Assembly: GCF_000576305.1 (NCBI RefSeq) | Contig: NZ_BAVZ01000009.1 | Coordinates: forward strand, 1-64,000 | Origin: Paenibacillus pini JCM 16418 | Lineage (GTDB): Bacteria; Bacillota; Bacilli; Paenibacillales; Paenibacillaceae | Reading direction: 5' to 3' | DNA length: 64,000 nucleotides | Part shown: positions 27,035 through 34,540 of the stretch, one piece after another | Layout of the letters: every line of letters begins with the position of its first letter | Position numbering within the stretch: position 1 is the first letter of the stretch | Made by a program: the position numbers and the translations under genes | Notes under the pieces: model-generated | What the model saw: the letters and a program-made list of their open reading frames with translations, nothing else | Database searches by the model: none | What the model was told of the DNA's origin: nothing

Positions 27035-27838
27035 GTGCAAAAAATTGAGGTTTTGTTGGCAGACGATAATCGGGAATTTACGAACTTACTCGCAGAATAC
27101 ATTACAGACCAAGAAGATATGGTGGTAACAGGAATCGCCTATAATGGCGAGGAAGTGCTTAATATGATTAATGAATCCCGGAAAGCTCCCGATGTGCTGA
27201 TATTAGATATCATCATGCCTCATTTGGATGGCCTTGGTGTTCTAGAGCGACTGCGTGAAATGAATTTATCTCCGCAGCCCAAAATCATTATGCTGACCGC
27301 TTTTGGTCAGGAGAATATCACCCAAAGAGCGGTGCAGCTCGGGGCTTCTTATTATATTCTTAAGCCATTTGATATGGAGGTTCTCGCGAGCAGAATTCGT
27401 CAATTGGTTGGTCAGCAAAGCGTGACTACAGGCTCTTCATCTTTCTCCTTTAGTAAATCAAATGTAGTCCCAATGGCAAAAGGTAAAAATTTAGATGCAA
27501 ATATCACGTCCATCATACATGAAATTGGTGTACCCGCACATATTAAAGGATACCAGTACTTAAGAGAAGCCATTACAATGGTGTATAACAATATCGAAAT
27601 CCTGGGAGCGATTACCAAAACGCTTTATCCAGCAATCGCTGAAAAATTCAAAACTACGCCTTCCCGCGTGGAACGCGCCATCCGCCATGCCATAGAAGTA
27701 GCATGGACTCGTGGTAACATCGACAGCATCAGCCATTTGTTTGGCTATACAATAAACATCAGCAAATCTAAGCCCACGAACTCTGAGTTCATAGCGATGG
27801 TTGCTGACAAGCTTAGAATTGAGCATAAGGTTTCGTAA
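27035..27838 (+). CDS. spo0A: Sporulation master regulator Spo0A
   Basis: Response regulator at the end of the phosphorelay; its phosphorylated form binds 0A boxes and commits the cell to sporulation. The 267 residues comprise a receiver domain (about 4-122) with acidic pair Asp10/Asp11, phosphoacceptor Asp58 (LILDIIMP) and Lys in YILKPFD, plus the Spo0A DNA-binding domain (about 150-265). The recognition helix segment [21 protein letters not shown] is conserved. It starts at GTG 27035 with AAGGAGG. A sigma-H promoter and two 0A boxes lie upstream. Confidence 0.97.
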   Translation: MQKIEVLLADDNREFTNLLAEYITDQEDMVVTGIAYNGEEVLNMINESRKAPDVLILDIIMPHLDGLGVLERLREMNLSPQPKIIMLTAFGQENITQRAVQLGASYYILKPFDMEVLASRIRQLVGQQSVTTGSSSFSFSKSNVVPMAKGKNLDANITSIIHEIGVPAHIKGYQYLREAITMVYNNIEILGAITKTLYPAIAEKFKTTPSRVERAIRHAIEVAWTRGNIDSISHLFGYTINISKSKPTNSEFIAMVADKLRIEHKVS

Positions 27839-27932
27839 ACCGCCTAGTGACGGGGAATTTTTACGATAGGTTGAAGGCTTGTTCGCAATAACTTATTAAT
27901 GATTCTCCTTATCGCTTCGATAAACTAAAGCG

Positions 27933-27946
27933 TTACCATTACGATA
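27933..27946 (+). promoter_or_regulatory. Motif TTACCATTACGATA before the ECF sigma gene
   Basis: This 14-base string recurs with one difference (TTACCATTACGGTA, 29846-29859) before the secreted-protein gene two genes downstream. The second copy has dyad symmetry TTACC-N5-GGTAA. It could be an operator or part of an alternative-sigma promoter. Confidence 0.4.
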
Positions 27947-27973
27947 TATTTAAACTTGTATACATCATGCCAA

Positions 27974-28027
27974 GAATACCGCACTTTATTGGATTTATCA
28001 TAAATCCAATAAAGTGCGGTATTTTTT
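27974..28027 (+). terminator. Perfect 23-bp hairpin with T-run, downstream of spo0A
   Basis: Arms 27975-27997 and 28001-28023 are exact complements with a three-base loop, followed by T residues. It lies 137 bases after spo0A and 86 before the ECF sigma gene, so it separates the two units. It would also lie in the leader if the sigma transcript starts at the TTACCATTACG motif. Confidence 0.75.
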
Positions 28028-28112
28028 GTTATGCTTTGTAAAAATTATTTTCCTAAGTTTGTATACATATCATCAAAAGTTTTCGTTATGCAAGTGTGGA
28101 AAGGAGCGGACA

Positions 28113-28619
28113 ATGAACAATGATGAATTCATTAAACAATTAATGCAGAGGGGAAAAATAATTAAGCATTATTTAGTTCGAATCGGGGCAAACCCAGCAG
28201 ATGCAGAAGAAATTGTACAAGATACCTTGTTGAAAGGGCTGTCTAATATTGATTCGATTGAACCGGCGAAATTCATGGCTTGGCTGTTTAAGGTGGCAAC
28301 GAATAAATATTATGATCTTTACAGGAAAGAAGTTAAACGAGGAAAGAGCGTGCCCATTGATTTAGTATCGATTATAGATGACCATTCACCTGAAAGTAGC
28401 TATTTACAAAGGGAAAAGAGTCAAGAGGTGCGTGGATTGCTAAATCAGATCCCACTTAAGTACAAGCAGGTACTCATCCTTAAATACGAAATGGGTCTGA
28501 CCTATGATGAAATCGGCAGATTGATGAATTTAAAATCAGAACGGATAAAAACGGATTTATACCGAGCGAGAAATCTATTTAAAAAAATATATGAGGGAGA
28601 TCCGAATGATGAACAATGA
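28113..28619 (+). CDS. ECF-type RNA polymerase sigma factor
   Basis: A 168-residue group 4 sigma factor. Region 2 (about 10-75) includes NPADAEEIVQDTLLKG and FMAWLFKVATNKYYDLYRK. Region 4 (about 110-160) has IPLKYKQVLILKYEMGLTYDEIGRLMN with the helix-turn-helix. Start chosen is ATG 28113 after AAGGAGCGG; the frame extends further upstream into the hairpin but without a ribosome site. The next gene overlaps by 14 bases and encodes the matching membrane anti-sigma factor. Its targets are unknown; the linked secreted protein is one candidate. Confidence 0.9.
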   Translation: MNNDEFIKQLMQRGKIIKHYLVRIGANPADAEEIVQDTLLKGLSNIDSIEPAKFMAWLFKVATNKYYDLYRKEVKRGKSVPIDLVSIIDDHSPESSYLQREKSQEVRGLLNQIPLKYKQVLILKYEMGLTYDEIGRLMNLKSERIKTDLYRARNLFKKIYEGDPNDEQ

Positions 28620-29604
28620 GTTTTCTGATGCACTTGGTGAAGATAACGAGAAACAGTTTCATAAACTGCTACAAAAGACTAGAAGAAAAACGATTTTGCG
28701 GAATATTATCATTTCTGTCCTATGTACATTTGTCATCTTAATCGGATTAATGATTGTGAATCGGTTGCTGCTTTCGCGTAGTTTTGATGAAGCTCATTCC
28801 GATATTTCTTATTATAAGCAGATTAGTGATCCGAACGTCAGTCTAGGTGAATTTCAATCACTTGATGGTTTTGGGAGTGGAACAGCAGAGTATAAGACCT
28901 ATAAAGTCATTGAAGGAATCCCTCTTCCATGGGCGGAAATGAAGATTCATTATAATGTTCTGAGTCAGTTTTCGCAGTTTGATGGGGGATATTCTCCTAT
29001 TAGCATTGTTGATCCCGATATGGTTAAGCAAGGAATGAACTTCACCAGATCCTATAATGTGCTTAATGGGCAGAGAGAATTGTTATTTTATCACCCTGAA
29101 GTCAAGTATACTAAGATGATGAATGAGCTAAGTGAATTAAGTAAAATGAATGCGGAAAAAAGAGTGGAGATGGCAATCTCATTCGATAAGGGCTATACCC
29201 TAGAGGAAATCCGCAACATGCTTCCTTCCGGTATTCATGCCAGATGGTACTGGGTAGATACGTATACACCTCAATACATTACATTTTTAGGTGAGACCAT
29301 GCTTCCTATTTCGAACAACAACGTATTTGGATATGCTGCTTATATCGATAACGAAGAATATTTTGAAAATAACGAGGAAAAGTTCATCACATATGTAAAG
29401 GATGGGTTAGCCCTAAAAGGTAATTATCATTGGCAATATCAACAGATTTTCGATAAATTAAGAGGCAATAAAACAGAGCCAACCAAGGATCAGGTGCATA
29501 ACATAGGTGTTGTAGTTACAGGTAGTGCAAAGACATTAAATGCTTTGCAAAATAAGAGCTATGTCCGCGGAGCTGTGTTGGGCGCTATAGTTGATAAGTA
29601 TTAA
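28606..29604 (+). CDS. Membrane anti-sigma factor with Sigma_reg N and C domains
   Basis: A 332-residue single-pass protein: a cytoplasmic N-terminus (1-30), a membrane helix (about 32-54) and a large extracytoplasmic domain. The layout and segments such as PLPWAEMKIHYNVLSQFSQF and WYWVDTYTP fit the sigma-regulator N/C family that includes B. subtilis YhdL, the SigM anti-sigma. It overlaps the ECF sigma gene by 14 bases. Start chosen is ATG 28606 after AGGGAG; ATG 28609 is equally possible. It presumably holds the sigma factor until an envelope signal arrives; the signal is unknown. Confidence 0.85.
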   Translation: MMNNEFSDALGEDNEKQFHKLLQKTRRKTILRNIIISVLCTFVILIGLMIVNRLLLSRSFDEAHSDISYYKQISDPNVSLGEFQSLDGFGSGTAEYKTYKVIEGIPLPWAEMKIHYNVLSQFSQFDGGYSPISIVDPDMVKQGMNFTRSYNVLNGQRELLFYHPEVKYTKMMNELSELSKMNAEKRVEMAISFDKGYTLEEIRNMLPSGIHARWYWVDTYTPQYITFLGETMLPISNNNVFGYAAYIDNEEYFENNEEKFITYVKDGLALKGNYHWQYQQIFDKLRGNKTEPTKDQVHNIGVVVTGSAKTLNALQNKSYVRGAVLGAIVDKY

Positions 29605-29618
29605 AATTAACATGTTAA

Positions 29619-29648
29619 CCAGTAAACCGTTTTGGTTTATTGGTTTTT
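29619..29648 (+). terminator. Terminator after the anti-sigma gene
   Basis: CCAGTAAACC pairs with GGTTTATTGG (one wobble) around a five-base loop and is followed by TTTTTT. Confidence 0.75.
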
Positions 29649-29845
29649 TATATTAATTACATATTTATGAGACGAATAGGAGTAGAATGAAAGCGAATAC
29701 CAACTATTTTTGATACAAATCCCCTCTCTTCGTATATTTGTATATAATTCAATTTATGGGTAATCATGTGCGAATAACTTCGCTTATCAATAGGTTACAA
29801 TTTTTTGGCTGGATATGATCTTAGAAAAAATTTAGTATAAAGATA

Positions 29846-29860
29846 TTACCATTACGGTAA
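29846..29860 (+). promoter_or_regulatory. Palindromic motif TTACCATTACGGTAA
   Basis: TTACC-N5-GGTAA dyad 37 bp before the secreted-protein start. Its first 14 bases match, with one change, those at 27933-27946 before the ECF sigma gene, which suggests a shared regulator. Confidence 0.45.
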
Positions 29861-29897
29861 ATAAGAAGTAGGGCTTAAATGAGGAAGGAGTATCGCG

Positions 29898-30746
29898 TTG
29901 TTATCGAAAAAATGGGTTATCGTTTCTGTTGCTGCAGTGGTACTATCCGGAACGTCAATCATGGCTTTTGCTAAAGCCAATCCTATAAAAGTAATGTTAA
30001 ATGGAACAGAATTTGTTACGGAGATAGCTCCTCAGAAAATGAATGATCAAATCATGCTGTCTGTGCAGGATCTAGCTCATATATTTGGTAAGCGTGTAAG
30101 TTTTGATAATAAACAAAACGCTGTACATGTAAATAACAAATCACAAATGCTTGTAGCGGAAACTGAAGATCATACGGTTCAGATCACAGGTGATCAGGGA
30201 GAAATGGGAATTGTGGAACATTTGGAGCTGAAAACGCCTGAATTCAGCCGTGCGATTCCTGGAATCAATGTTGATAATCCTACGTACGCGCCTGTTATTA
30301 TTTCCGCAGATGTTGATGGAGATGGACAGAAGGAATGGATCATTATTCTCACAACCGGATACGGAACCGGCGTTTACGAGTCTAAAGTGTTTGTTGTTAA
30401 TGCAATAACAGGGAAAGAAATACCTGTCGAAGATGCGAAAACATTATTTTTAAAACAATTCAATGGTCAATTTTCGGAAAAGGGTGCCTCACTGAATATT
30501 AGTGACAAGGATTTTGTCATTCCTCCTACTAAAATACAAACAGACGCAAGCAATCGATTCACCCATCCAAGCGTAGGCAGCATCATACAATATGACGTTG
30601 AAGGAGACCTTCTGAAGGCGACAACTGCTGTGCAGCTCTCTCCAACTGAGTTTGTGGGTGATGTAACTATTGAATATTCATTTAAAAATGGAGTTTTACA
30701 AGGTAATACCGTTGATTTTACGTTATATCCTGAATATAAGTCCTGA
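29898..30746 (+). CDS. Secreted protein with stalk-like N-terminal domain
   Basis: A 282-residue exported protein. The signal peptide (about 1-25, ending AFAKA) is followed by a short domain (about 30-75: VMLNGTEFVTEI ... DLAHIFGKRVSFDNKQNAVHVNN) that resembles the copper-amine-oxidase N-terminal/stalk domains common in Paenibacillus surface proteins. The rest contains a DVDGDGQKEWIII segment, an FG-GAP- or dockerin-like Asp-rich turn. It starts at TTG 29898 after GAAGGAG. The lipoprotein gene follows 11 bases later, suggesting co-transcription. The precise function is unknown. Confidence 0.75.
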   Translation: MLSKKWVIVSVAAVVLSGTSIMAFAKANPIKVMLNGTEFVTEIAPQKMNDQIMLSVQDLAHIFGKRVSFDNKQNAVHVNNKSQMLVAETEDHTVQITGDQGEMGIVEHLELKTPEFSRAIPGINVDNPTYAPVIISADVDGDGQKEWIIILTTGYGTGVYESKVFVVNAITGKEIPVEDAKTLFLKQFNGQFSEKGASLNISDKDFVIPPTKIQTDASNRFTHPSVGSIIQYDVEGDLLKATTAVQLSPTEFVGDVTIEYSFKNGVLQGNTVDFTLYPEYKS

Positions 30747-30757
30747 AGGGAAAGATT

Positions 30758-31629
30758 ATGAAGACATCGAAGATACATACATTATTTCTGCTATTGCTAT
30801 TAGCGCATCATTATTAACAGGATGTAACATGGGTACCTCGGAGGACACAAAGCCAGTTGTAACAAATAACCGAGACTTGCGAGTGATATTTTTAGATGTA
30901 GGACAAGGTGCGTCACAGCTCATTATAACTCCTTCTGGGAAAACAATGCTGATCGATGCAGGGAACAATGACAAAGAGCAAACGATGATTAATTATTTAC
31001 ATTCGTACGGAGTCAGTAGACTTGATGTTGTTATCGGCAGTCATCCAGATGCTGATCATATCGGTGGCTTGGATCGTGTCATTAAAGAGCTTCCTATTGG
31101 GAAAATATATATGCCTAAGATTATGTCTAGTACCAAGACATTTGAATCCGTTCTGGACGCAGTAGCGAGTAAAAATTTGAAGGTTAAGACAGCGGTAACG
31201 GATATAGACATTGATTTGGATAATCAAGTTAAGGTGCAACTGCTTGCACCTGTTAAGACTTACGATGATACGAATAATATGTGCGCGGTTGTGAAAATTA
31301 CGTATAAAAATACATCATTCTTATTGACAGCTGACGCAGAGTCCAAAAGTGAACAAGATATGATAACTTCACATGGCTCCGATCTTAAATCGGATGTGAT
31401 GCTAGTCGGGCATCATGGTTCTAAGTCTTCAACAACTGCTCGTTTCTTAAATGCTGTGAAACCCAAGATCGCTGTGATTCAAGTAGGAGAGAACAAATAT
31501 GGACATCCAACTAAACCAGTCTTAAGTCGGTTGAATAAGCAGGGAATAGAAGTATATCGAAATGATTTGAATGGCACCGTGGAAATTGATTCCGATGGGT
31601 CTACATTAAATGTTCAAAAGGAAAGGTGA
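30758..31629 (+). CDS. ComEC-like metallo-beta-lactamase-fold lipoprotein, frameshifted in the signal peptide
   Basis: An extracellular MBL-fold hydrolase similar to the C-terminal nuclease-like domain of ComEC/Rec2: VIFLDVGQGASQLI, the metal motif SHPDADHIGG and VGHHGSKSST. ATG 30758 has a good ribosome site (GAAGGG) and begins MKTSKIHTLF, but its frame stops after 19 codons. The lipobox LLTGC and the whole hydrolase domain lie in another frame. Adding one T to the TTT at 30785-30787 joins them into a normal lipoprotein of about 290 residues. In the hydrolase frame the first start after the lipobox is ATG 30829, with no ribosome site. So the gene is inactive, error-bearing or switched at this site. 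A DUF3006 gene follows. Confidence 0.8.
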
Positions 31630-31636
31630 TCTATAT

Positions 31637-31846
31637 ATGAAGGGAATTGTGGAAGGTTTTGAAGGTTCATTTTGCAGAATAGAAATCCAGGGCGATGTTA
31701 AAGACGTTCCCAGAGAACAGGTAGAGGGTCATGTGAGAGCGGGGGATGTCGTAGAATTTAGACAAGGTAAATGGACAGCTAACCCTAAGCTTACTCAGGA
31801 GCGAACGGATACGATAAAGAAGAAAATGGATAATGTTTGGGAATAA
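31637..31846 (+). CDS. DUF3006 domain protein
   Basis: A 69-residue protein starting MKGIVEGFEGSFCRIEI, the typical small beta-rich DUF3006 form. Genes of this family often stand next to ComEC-like MBL hydrolases, as here. Start chosen is ATG 31637 after AAGGTGA; it begins eight bases after the hydrolase stop. The role is unknown; a partner or regulator of the hydrolase is only an inference from linkage. Confidence 0.8.
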   Translation: MKGIVEGFEGSFCRIEIQGDVKDVPREQVEGHVRAGDVVEFRQGKWTANPKLTQERTDTIKKKMDNVWE

Positions 31847-31858
31847 ACAAACCAAATA

Positions 31859-31889
31859 AAAACTCTCCTACGCATGTTGGAGAGTTTTT
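31859..31889. terminator. Bidirectional terminator
   Basis: AAAACTCTCC pairs with GGAGAGTTTT with A and T runs on both sides, so it can serve the DUF3006 gene (+) and the convergent CuA-like lipoprotein gene (-). Confidence 0.8.
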
Positions 31890-31914
31890 GTTTCTTCTAT
31901 TTAGAGTCATAACA

Positions 31915-32298
31915 TTATTCTACAATTAATTGACCAACCATATTTTCATGACCAGCCCCGCACATTACTGAACAGTTGAAGTCATACGTTCCAGCTTTAT
32001 CAGCTGTGAATTCAGCAGTACCGTCTTTTTTAAGATCCACGTTAAAGTCGGGAATAGCAAGACCGTGAGCGCCTTCTGTATTTTTAAGCGTTAGTTTTAC
32101 TTTATCGCCTTTTTTCACTTTAATTTCTTTTGGAGTAAATTCGAAGCTCTTCGCATTTACTGTGATTTCTTGTGTTCCACTACCACTACCTGAAGCGGAA
32201 TTATCTGTCGCAGTATCTTTGGAATCGCTGCTACCACAAGCTGATAATACAGTCGCTGAAAGTGCTGCAACGGCAATTAAAGAAAATACTTTATTCAT
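31915..32298 (-). CDS. Cupredoxin lipoprotein with a CuA-type copper site
   Basis: A 127-residue lipoprotein. Signal peptide with lipobox LSAC (Cys about 21), a Ser/Gly/Asp-rich linker (about 22-42), then a cupredoxin domain. Copper ligands resemble cytochrome oxidase subunit II: His in GAHGLAIPDF and the loop C-S-V-M-C-G-A-G-H-E-N-M (two Cys, His, Met). No oxidase gene is nearby. Start chosen is ATG at 32298 after GGAGG; the frame extends upstream without a site. A role in copper handling or electron transfer outside the membrane is inferred. Confidence 0.85.
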   Translation of the reverse strand: MNKVFSLIAVAALSATVLSACGSSDSKDTATDNSASGSGSGTQEITVNAKSFEFTPKEIKVKKGDKVKLTLKNTEGAHGLAIPDFNVDLKKDGTAEFTADKAGTYDFNCSVMCGAGHENMVGQLIVE

Positions 32299-32511
32299 TC
32301 TATGGTGCCTCCCCTTTTTGTGTAAGCATTGTATTCTTATGAACATGCAGTTCATAATTAACCTCTGTTTAACCTTTTTGAATCACAAGAACTAATGATT
32401 ATTATGACCAGGCTCAAAATAAGATATACTAATGCCGAAAATTAGCATTCATTTGTGTGCTATGCGATCCGTTTTTCTTATGATCATATTAATCCAATTC
32501 ATATCCAAGCC

Positions 32512-32543
32512 ATAATAAAAAGCTCTTCATATATGAAGGGCTT
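32512..32543 (-). terminator. Terminator after tdk
   Basis: A near-palindrome around CTTCATATATGAAG with flanking AAGC/GCTT; on the minus strand it is followed by TTTTTATT. Confidence 0.7.
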
Positions 32544-32576
32544 ATTGTGACATTTTATTTTTTTGTTGGTGAGCTG

Positions 32577-33167
32577 TTATACAACTTTATGTGGAGGTAC
32601 GAAGCAGCATCTGCATCGAGGTTCGTAATCATCTGAATCACCGATAAGTATAATGGAGCCGAGTGGAGCGGGCTTACCGTTCACGATCCTTTGAGTAAAT
32701 ATGGCATCAGGACTTCCACATACAGCGCAGAATGCGGTGAGTTGCTGGATATCATCTGCCATCGTAAGTAGTCCACCGATATACCCAAATTCTTTACCTC
32801 GGTAATCCAAATTTAGTCCATCGACAATGACATGCTTGCCACAATAGGCGAGTTCATCTACGATACCAAGAATGGGGCGGTTAAAGAATTGTACTTCATC
32901 AAAGGCAACGACATCTGCATCTTTTGTTTCCAGAATCATCCTTTCTACCAATTCATCGGTTAGATGTTTCGGGATAGAGATAGCGGGAAGTCGATATCCA
33001 ATGCGGCTTACAATCTCATCTTTAGCGTACCGCTGATCCTCAGCCGGTTTATAGGCAATTACTTTTTTTCTACCATACTGCATTAGCTTCTGACACCGAC
33101 GGATGAGCTCGCCCGATTTTTCACTAAACATGGGTCCGGTTATGACGGTTATGCGACCTTTATTCAC
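32577..33167 (-). CDS. tdk: Thymidine kinase (type II), altered P-loop
   Basis: Phosphorylates thymidine in the salvage pathway. The 196-residue protein has the type II pattern: N-terminal P-loop, FDEVQFF (Walker B-like, about 90-96), the lasso segment and a zinc ribbon (CAVCGSP ... CRCC). The P-loop reads GPMFSEKSGEL where the family has GPMFSGKSEEL, so the key Gly before Lys-Ser is Glu. The nucleotides clearly give GAA there. The rest looks intact. It could be reduced in activity, a diverged kinase, or carry compensating changes. It ends in its own terminator. Confidence 0.9.
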   Translation of the reverse strand: MNKGRITVITGPMFSEKSGELIRRCQKLMQYGRKKVIAYKPAEDQRYAKDEIVSRIGYRLPAISIPKHLTDELVERMILETKDADVVAFDEVQFFNRPILGIVDELAYCGKHVIVDGLNLDYRGKEFGYIGGLLTMADDIQQLTAFCAVCGSPDAIFTQRIVNGKPAPLGSIILIGDSDDYEPRCRCCFVPPHKVV

Positions 33168-33371
33168 TAGTGTAACCCCTTTCCAACATGAAACCTTATG
33201 CTGTATAAACCATGTGCGCTGACCCCTAATGACAACTCACGTAAAAATGCGGCCTTTATAGATTAACACATCGGATGTGAAGAGGCTATACTTGAAAACA
33301 CGTTGGATATATGCGTTTAGGCGTGGTAAGGTAAAAAGGAAGGTTCAGCTTAGAACGGAGGGAATTAGACC

Positions 33372-33605
33372 ATGATTGAACAAATAGCAGAGTATGAGCA
33401 GCGAATAGCTTATTATGAGAAGAAACTGAAAGCTTTGGCGCAGGACCAAGCTGTGAACGAGGATGTCATTACATTTATACGCGATATGCTAGACGATGTG
33501 CAGAAATGTCATCAGCAAAATGTAACGCTGCGTAAATTGGTATTGAAATCATCCGCTCAGCAAAACAAAATGTCCACAAAACTACGTGATGCTCTATACG
33601 AATAG
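33372..33605 (+). CDS. Small coiled-coil protein of unknown function
   Basis: A 77-residue, charged, all-helical protein with heptad-like spacing (IAEYEQRIAYYEKKLKALAQ and LDDVQKCHQQNVTLRKL), probably a coiled coil. GGAGGG precedes ATG 33372. I do not recognise it. It is divergent from tdk. Confidence 0.65.
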   Translation: MIEQIAEYEQRIAYYEKKLKALAQDQAVNEDVITFIRDMLDDVQKCHQQNVTLRKLVLKSSAQQNKMSTKLRDALYE

Positions 33606-33684
33606 GTTTTTTTATGTTGCACCAAATCCAGGGCTCCGCTATATGCTATAGAAGGCTCACTTCTGTTGAAAAGCGGGTGATGTT

Positions 33685-33984
33685 ATAAGCACGCCTAAGA
33701 AAAAGTCAAAACGTAAAAAACAGCCTTCAGTCTATAAAAAGTCAGTACGGAATGCCGGGGTACCGGCGCGTCTTAGCCCACCACAAATCGCGGTAACTGC
33801 CGGGCTATTATCCGGATTTTTTGACGTGGAAACGATTTTGTTTAATCGCGATAACGAATTTAAAGTGATTCTTACAAGCCGGGTACTTACACAGTTACCA
33901 ATACTAAGTAATCCTGAATTTAATACTCAGGATGAAGATGCGGTTGATTTTTTAGCAACCACGTTTGTGCCAAAGACATTATAA
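33685..33984 (+). CDS. Small basic protein, apparent ATA start
   Basis: An open frame of 99 codons. It begins with a very basic tail (KKKSKRKKQPSVYKKS), followed by a compact part (LSPPQIAVTAGLLSGFFDVETILFN ... LATTFVPKTL). The frame is closed by TGA at 33667-33669 and has no ATG, GTG or TTG until about codon 53. An extended ribosome site GGTGAT (33676-33681) places the start at ATA 33685 with ideal spacing. The protein-like composition and the terminator directly after its stop support a real gene. A sequence error at the start is the alternative. Confidence 0.6.
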   Translation: MSTPKKKSKRKKQPSVYKKSVRNAGVPARLSPPQIAVTAGLLSGFFDVETILFNRDNEFKVILTSRVLTQLPILSNPEFNTQDEDAVDFLATTFVPKTL

Positions 33985-34012
33985 ACCCCCCGGCTTCATA
34001 AGCATCGGGGGG
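33984..34012. terminator. GC-rich hairpin between convergent genes
   Basis: AACCCCCCG pairs with CGGGGGGTT around an 11-base loop, between the small basic protein (+) and the DUF2627 protein (-). The T-runs are weak on either strand. Confidence 0.6.
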
Positions 34013-34030
34013 TTATATTGTCGTTAAAGA

Positions 34031-34330
34031 TTATGAGGATTGAAGGGGTGGTTTTGGTTTGCGCTTCTCTTTAAAGCGAGGTCCCACATAATTTTTTTTG
34101 CGATCGCGGAATAGAATCCAACCCCCAAGAAAACTCATTCCGATTAGAAATAGTACGAGCCCTTCACTGAAGTGGAGCCATTCAAATTTAGGTGAGACAA
34201 TACTTGTGTCTCCGTGAGCTGAGATATATGCAAATACAGCGTCTTTGATCATTAGAAATCCGGTCATAGCGAGTAATCCGAATACGACCAGAATAATAAT
34301 GGCTATAAAGCGGGAAATTAAAAGTTTCAT
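34031..34330 (-). CDS. yqzF: DUF2627 (YqzF-like) membrane protein
   Basis: A 99-residue protein with two membrane helices (about 5-27 and 57-76) and a basic C-terminus. The motif SFLGGWILFRDRKKNYVGPRF matches DUF2627/YqzF. In B. subtilis yqzF also stands beside the bkd genes, as here. Start chosen is ATG at 34330 after GAGAGG; a longer frame starts at 34354 without spacing to a site. Confidence 0.8.
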   Translation of the reverse strand: MKLLISRFIAIIILVVFGLLAMTGFLMIKDAVFAYISAHGDTSIVSPKFEWLHFSEGLVLFLIGMSFLGGWILFRDRKKNYVGPRFKEKRKPKPPLQSS

Positions 34331-34420
34331 ATCTTTACCTCTCTGTCCGATCATTTTTAATCCTAATTATCATACCTTCTTCTCAGGTCGATGTCCATGT
34401 CTATCCAAATGGCTTAGACT

Positions 34421-34448
34421 TTGTAAAGGTGGAAAAAGAGAGTACAAT
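34421..34448 (+). promoter_or_regulatory. Possible sigma-A promoter of the bkd genes
   Basis: TTGTAA (34421-34426) and TACAAT (34443-34448) with a 16-bp spacer, 93 bp before lpd. No sigma-54-type GG-N10-GC element, as used by B. subtilis bkd, was noticed. Confidence 0.4.
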
Positions 34449-34540
34449 GAAAAGGAATGACTAGGTGCAAGCATGATCACTCATAATCAAAATGAAGGAT
34501 TAAAACGATATCTAAACGAATTTTTTTGTGGGGGTTTAAC

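Noticed and set aside
27974..28027. Inverted repeat of a mobile element
   Set aside because: The arms lie three bases apart and are followed by a T-run; no transposase is nearby.
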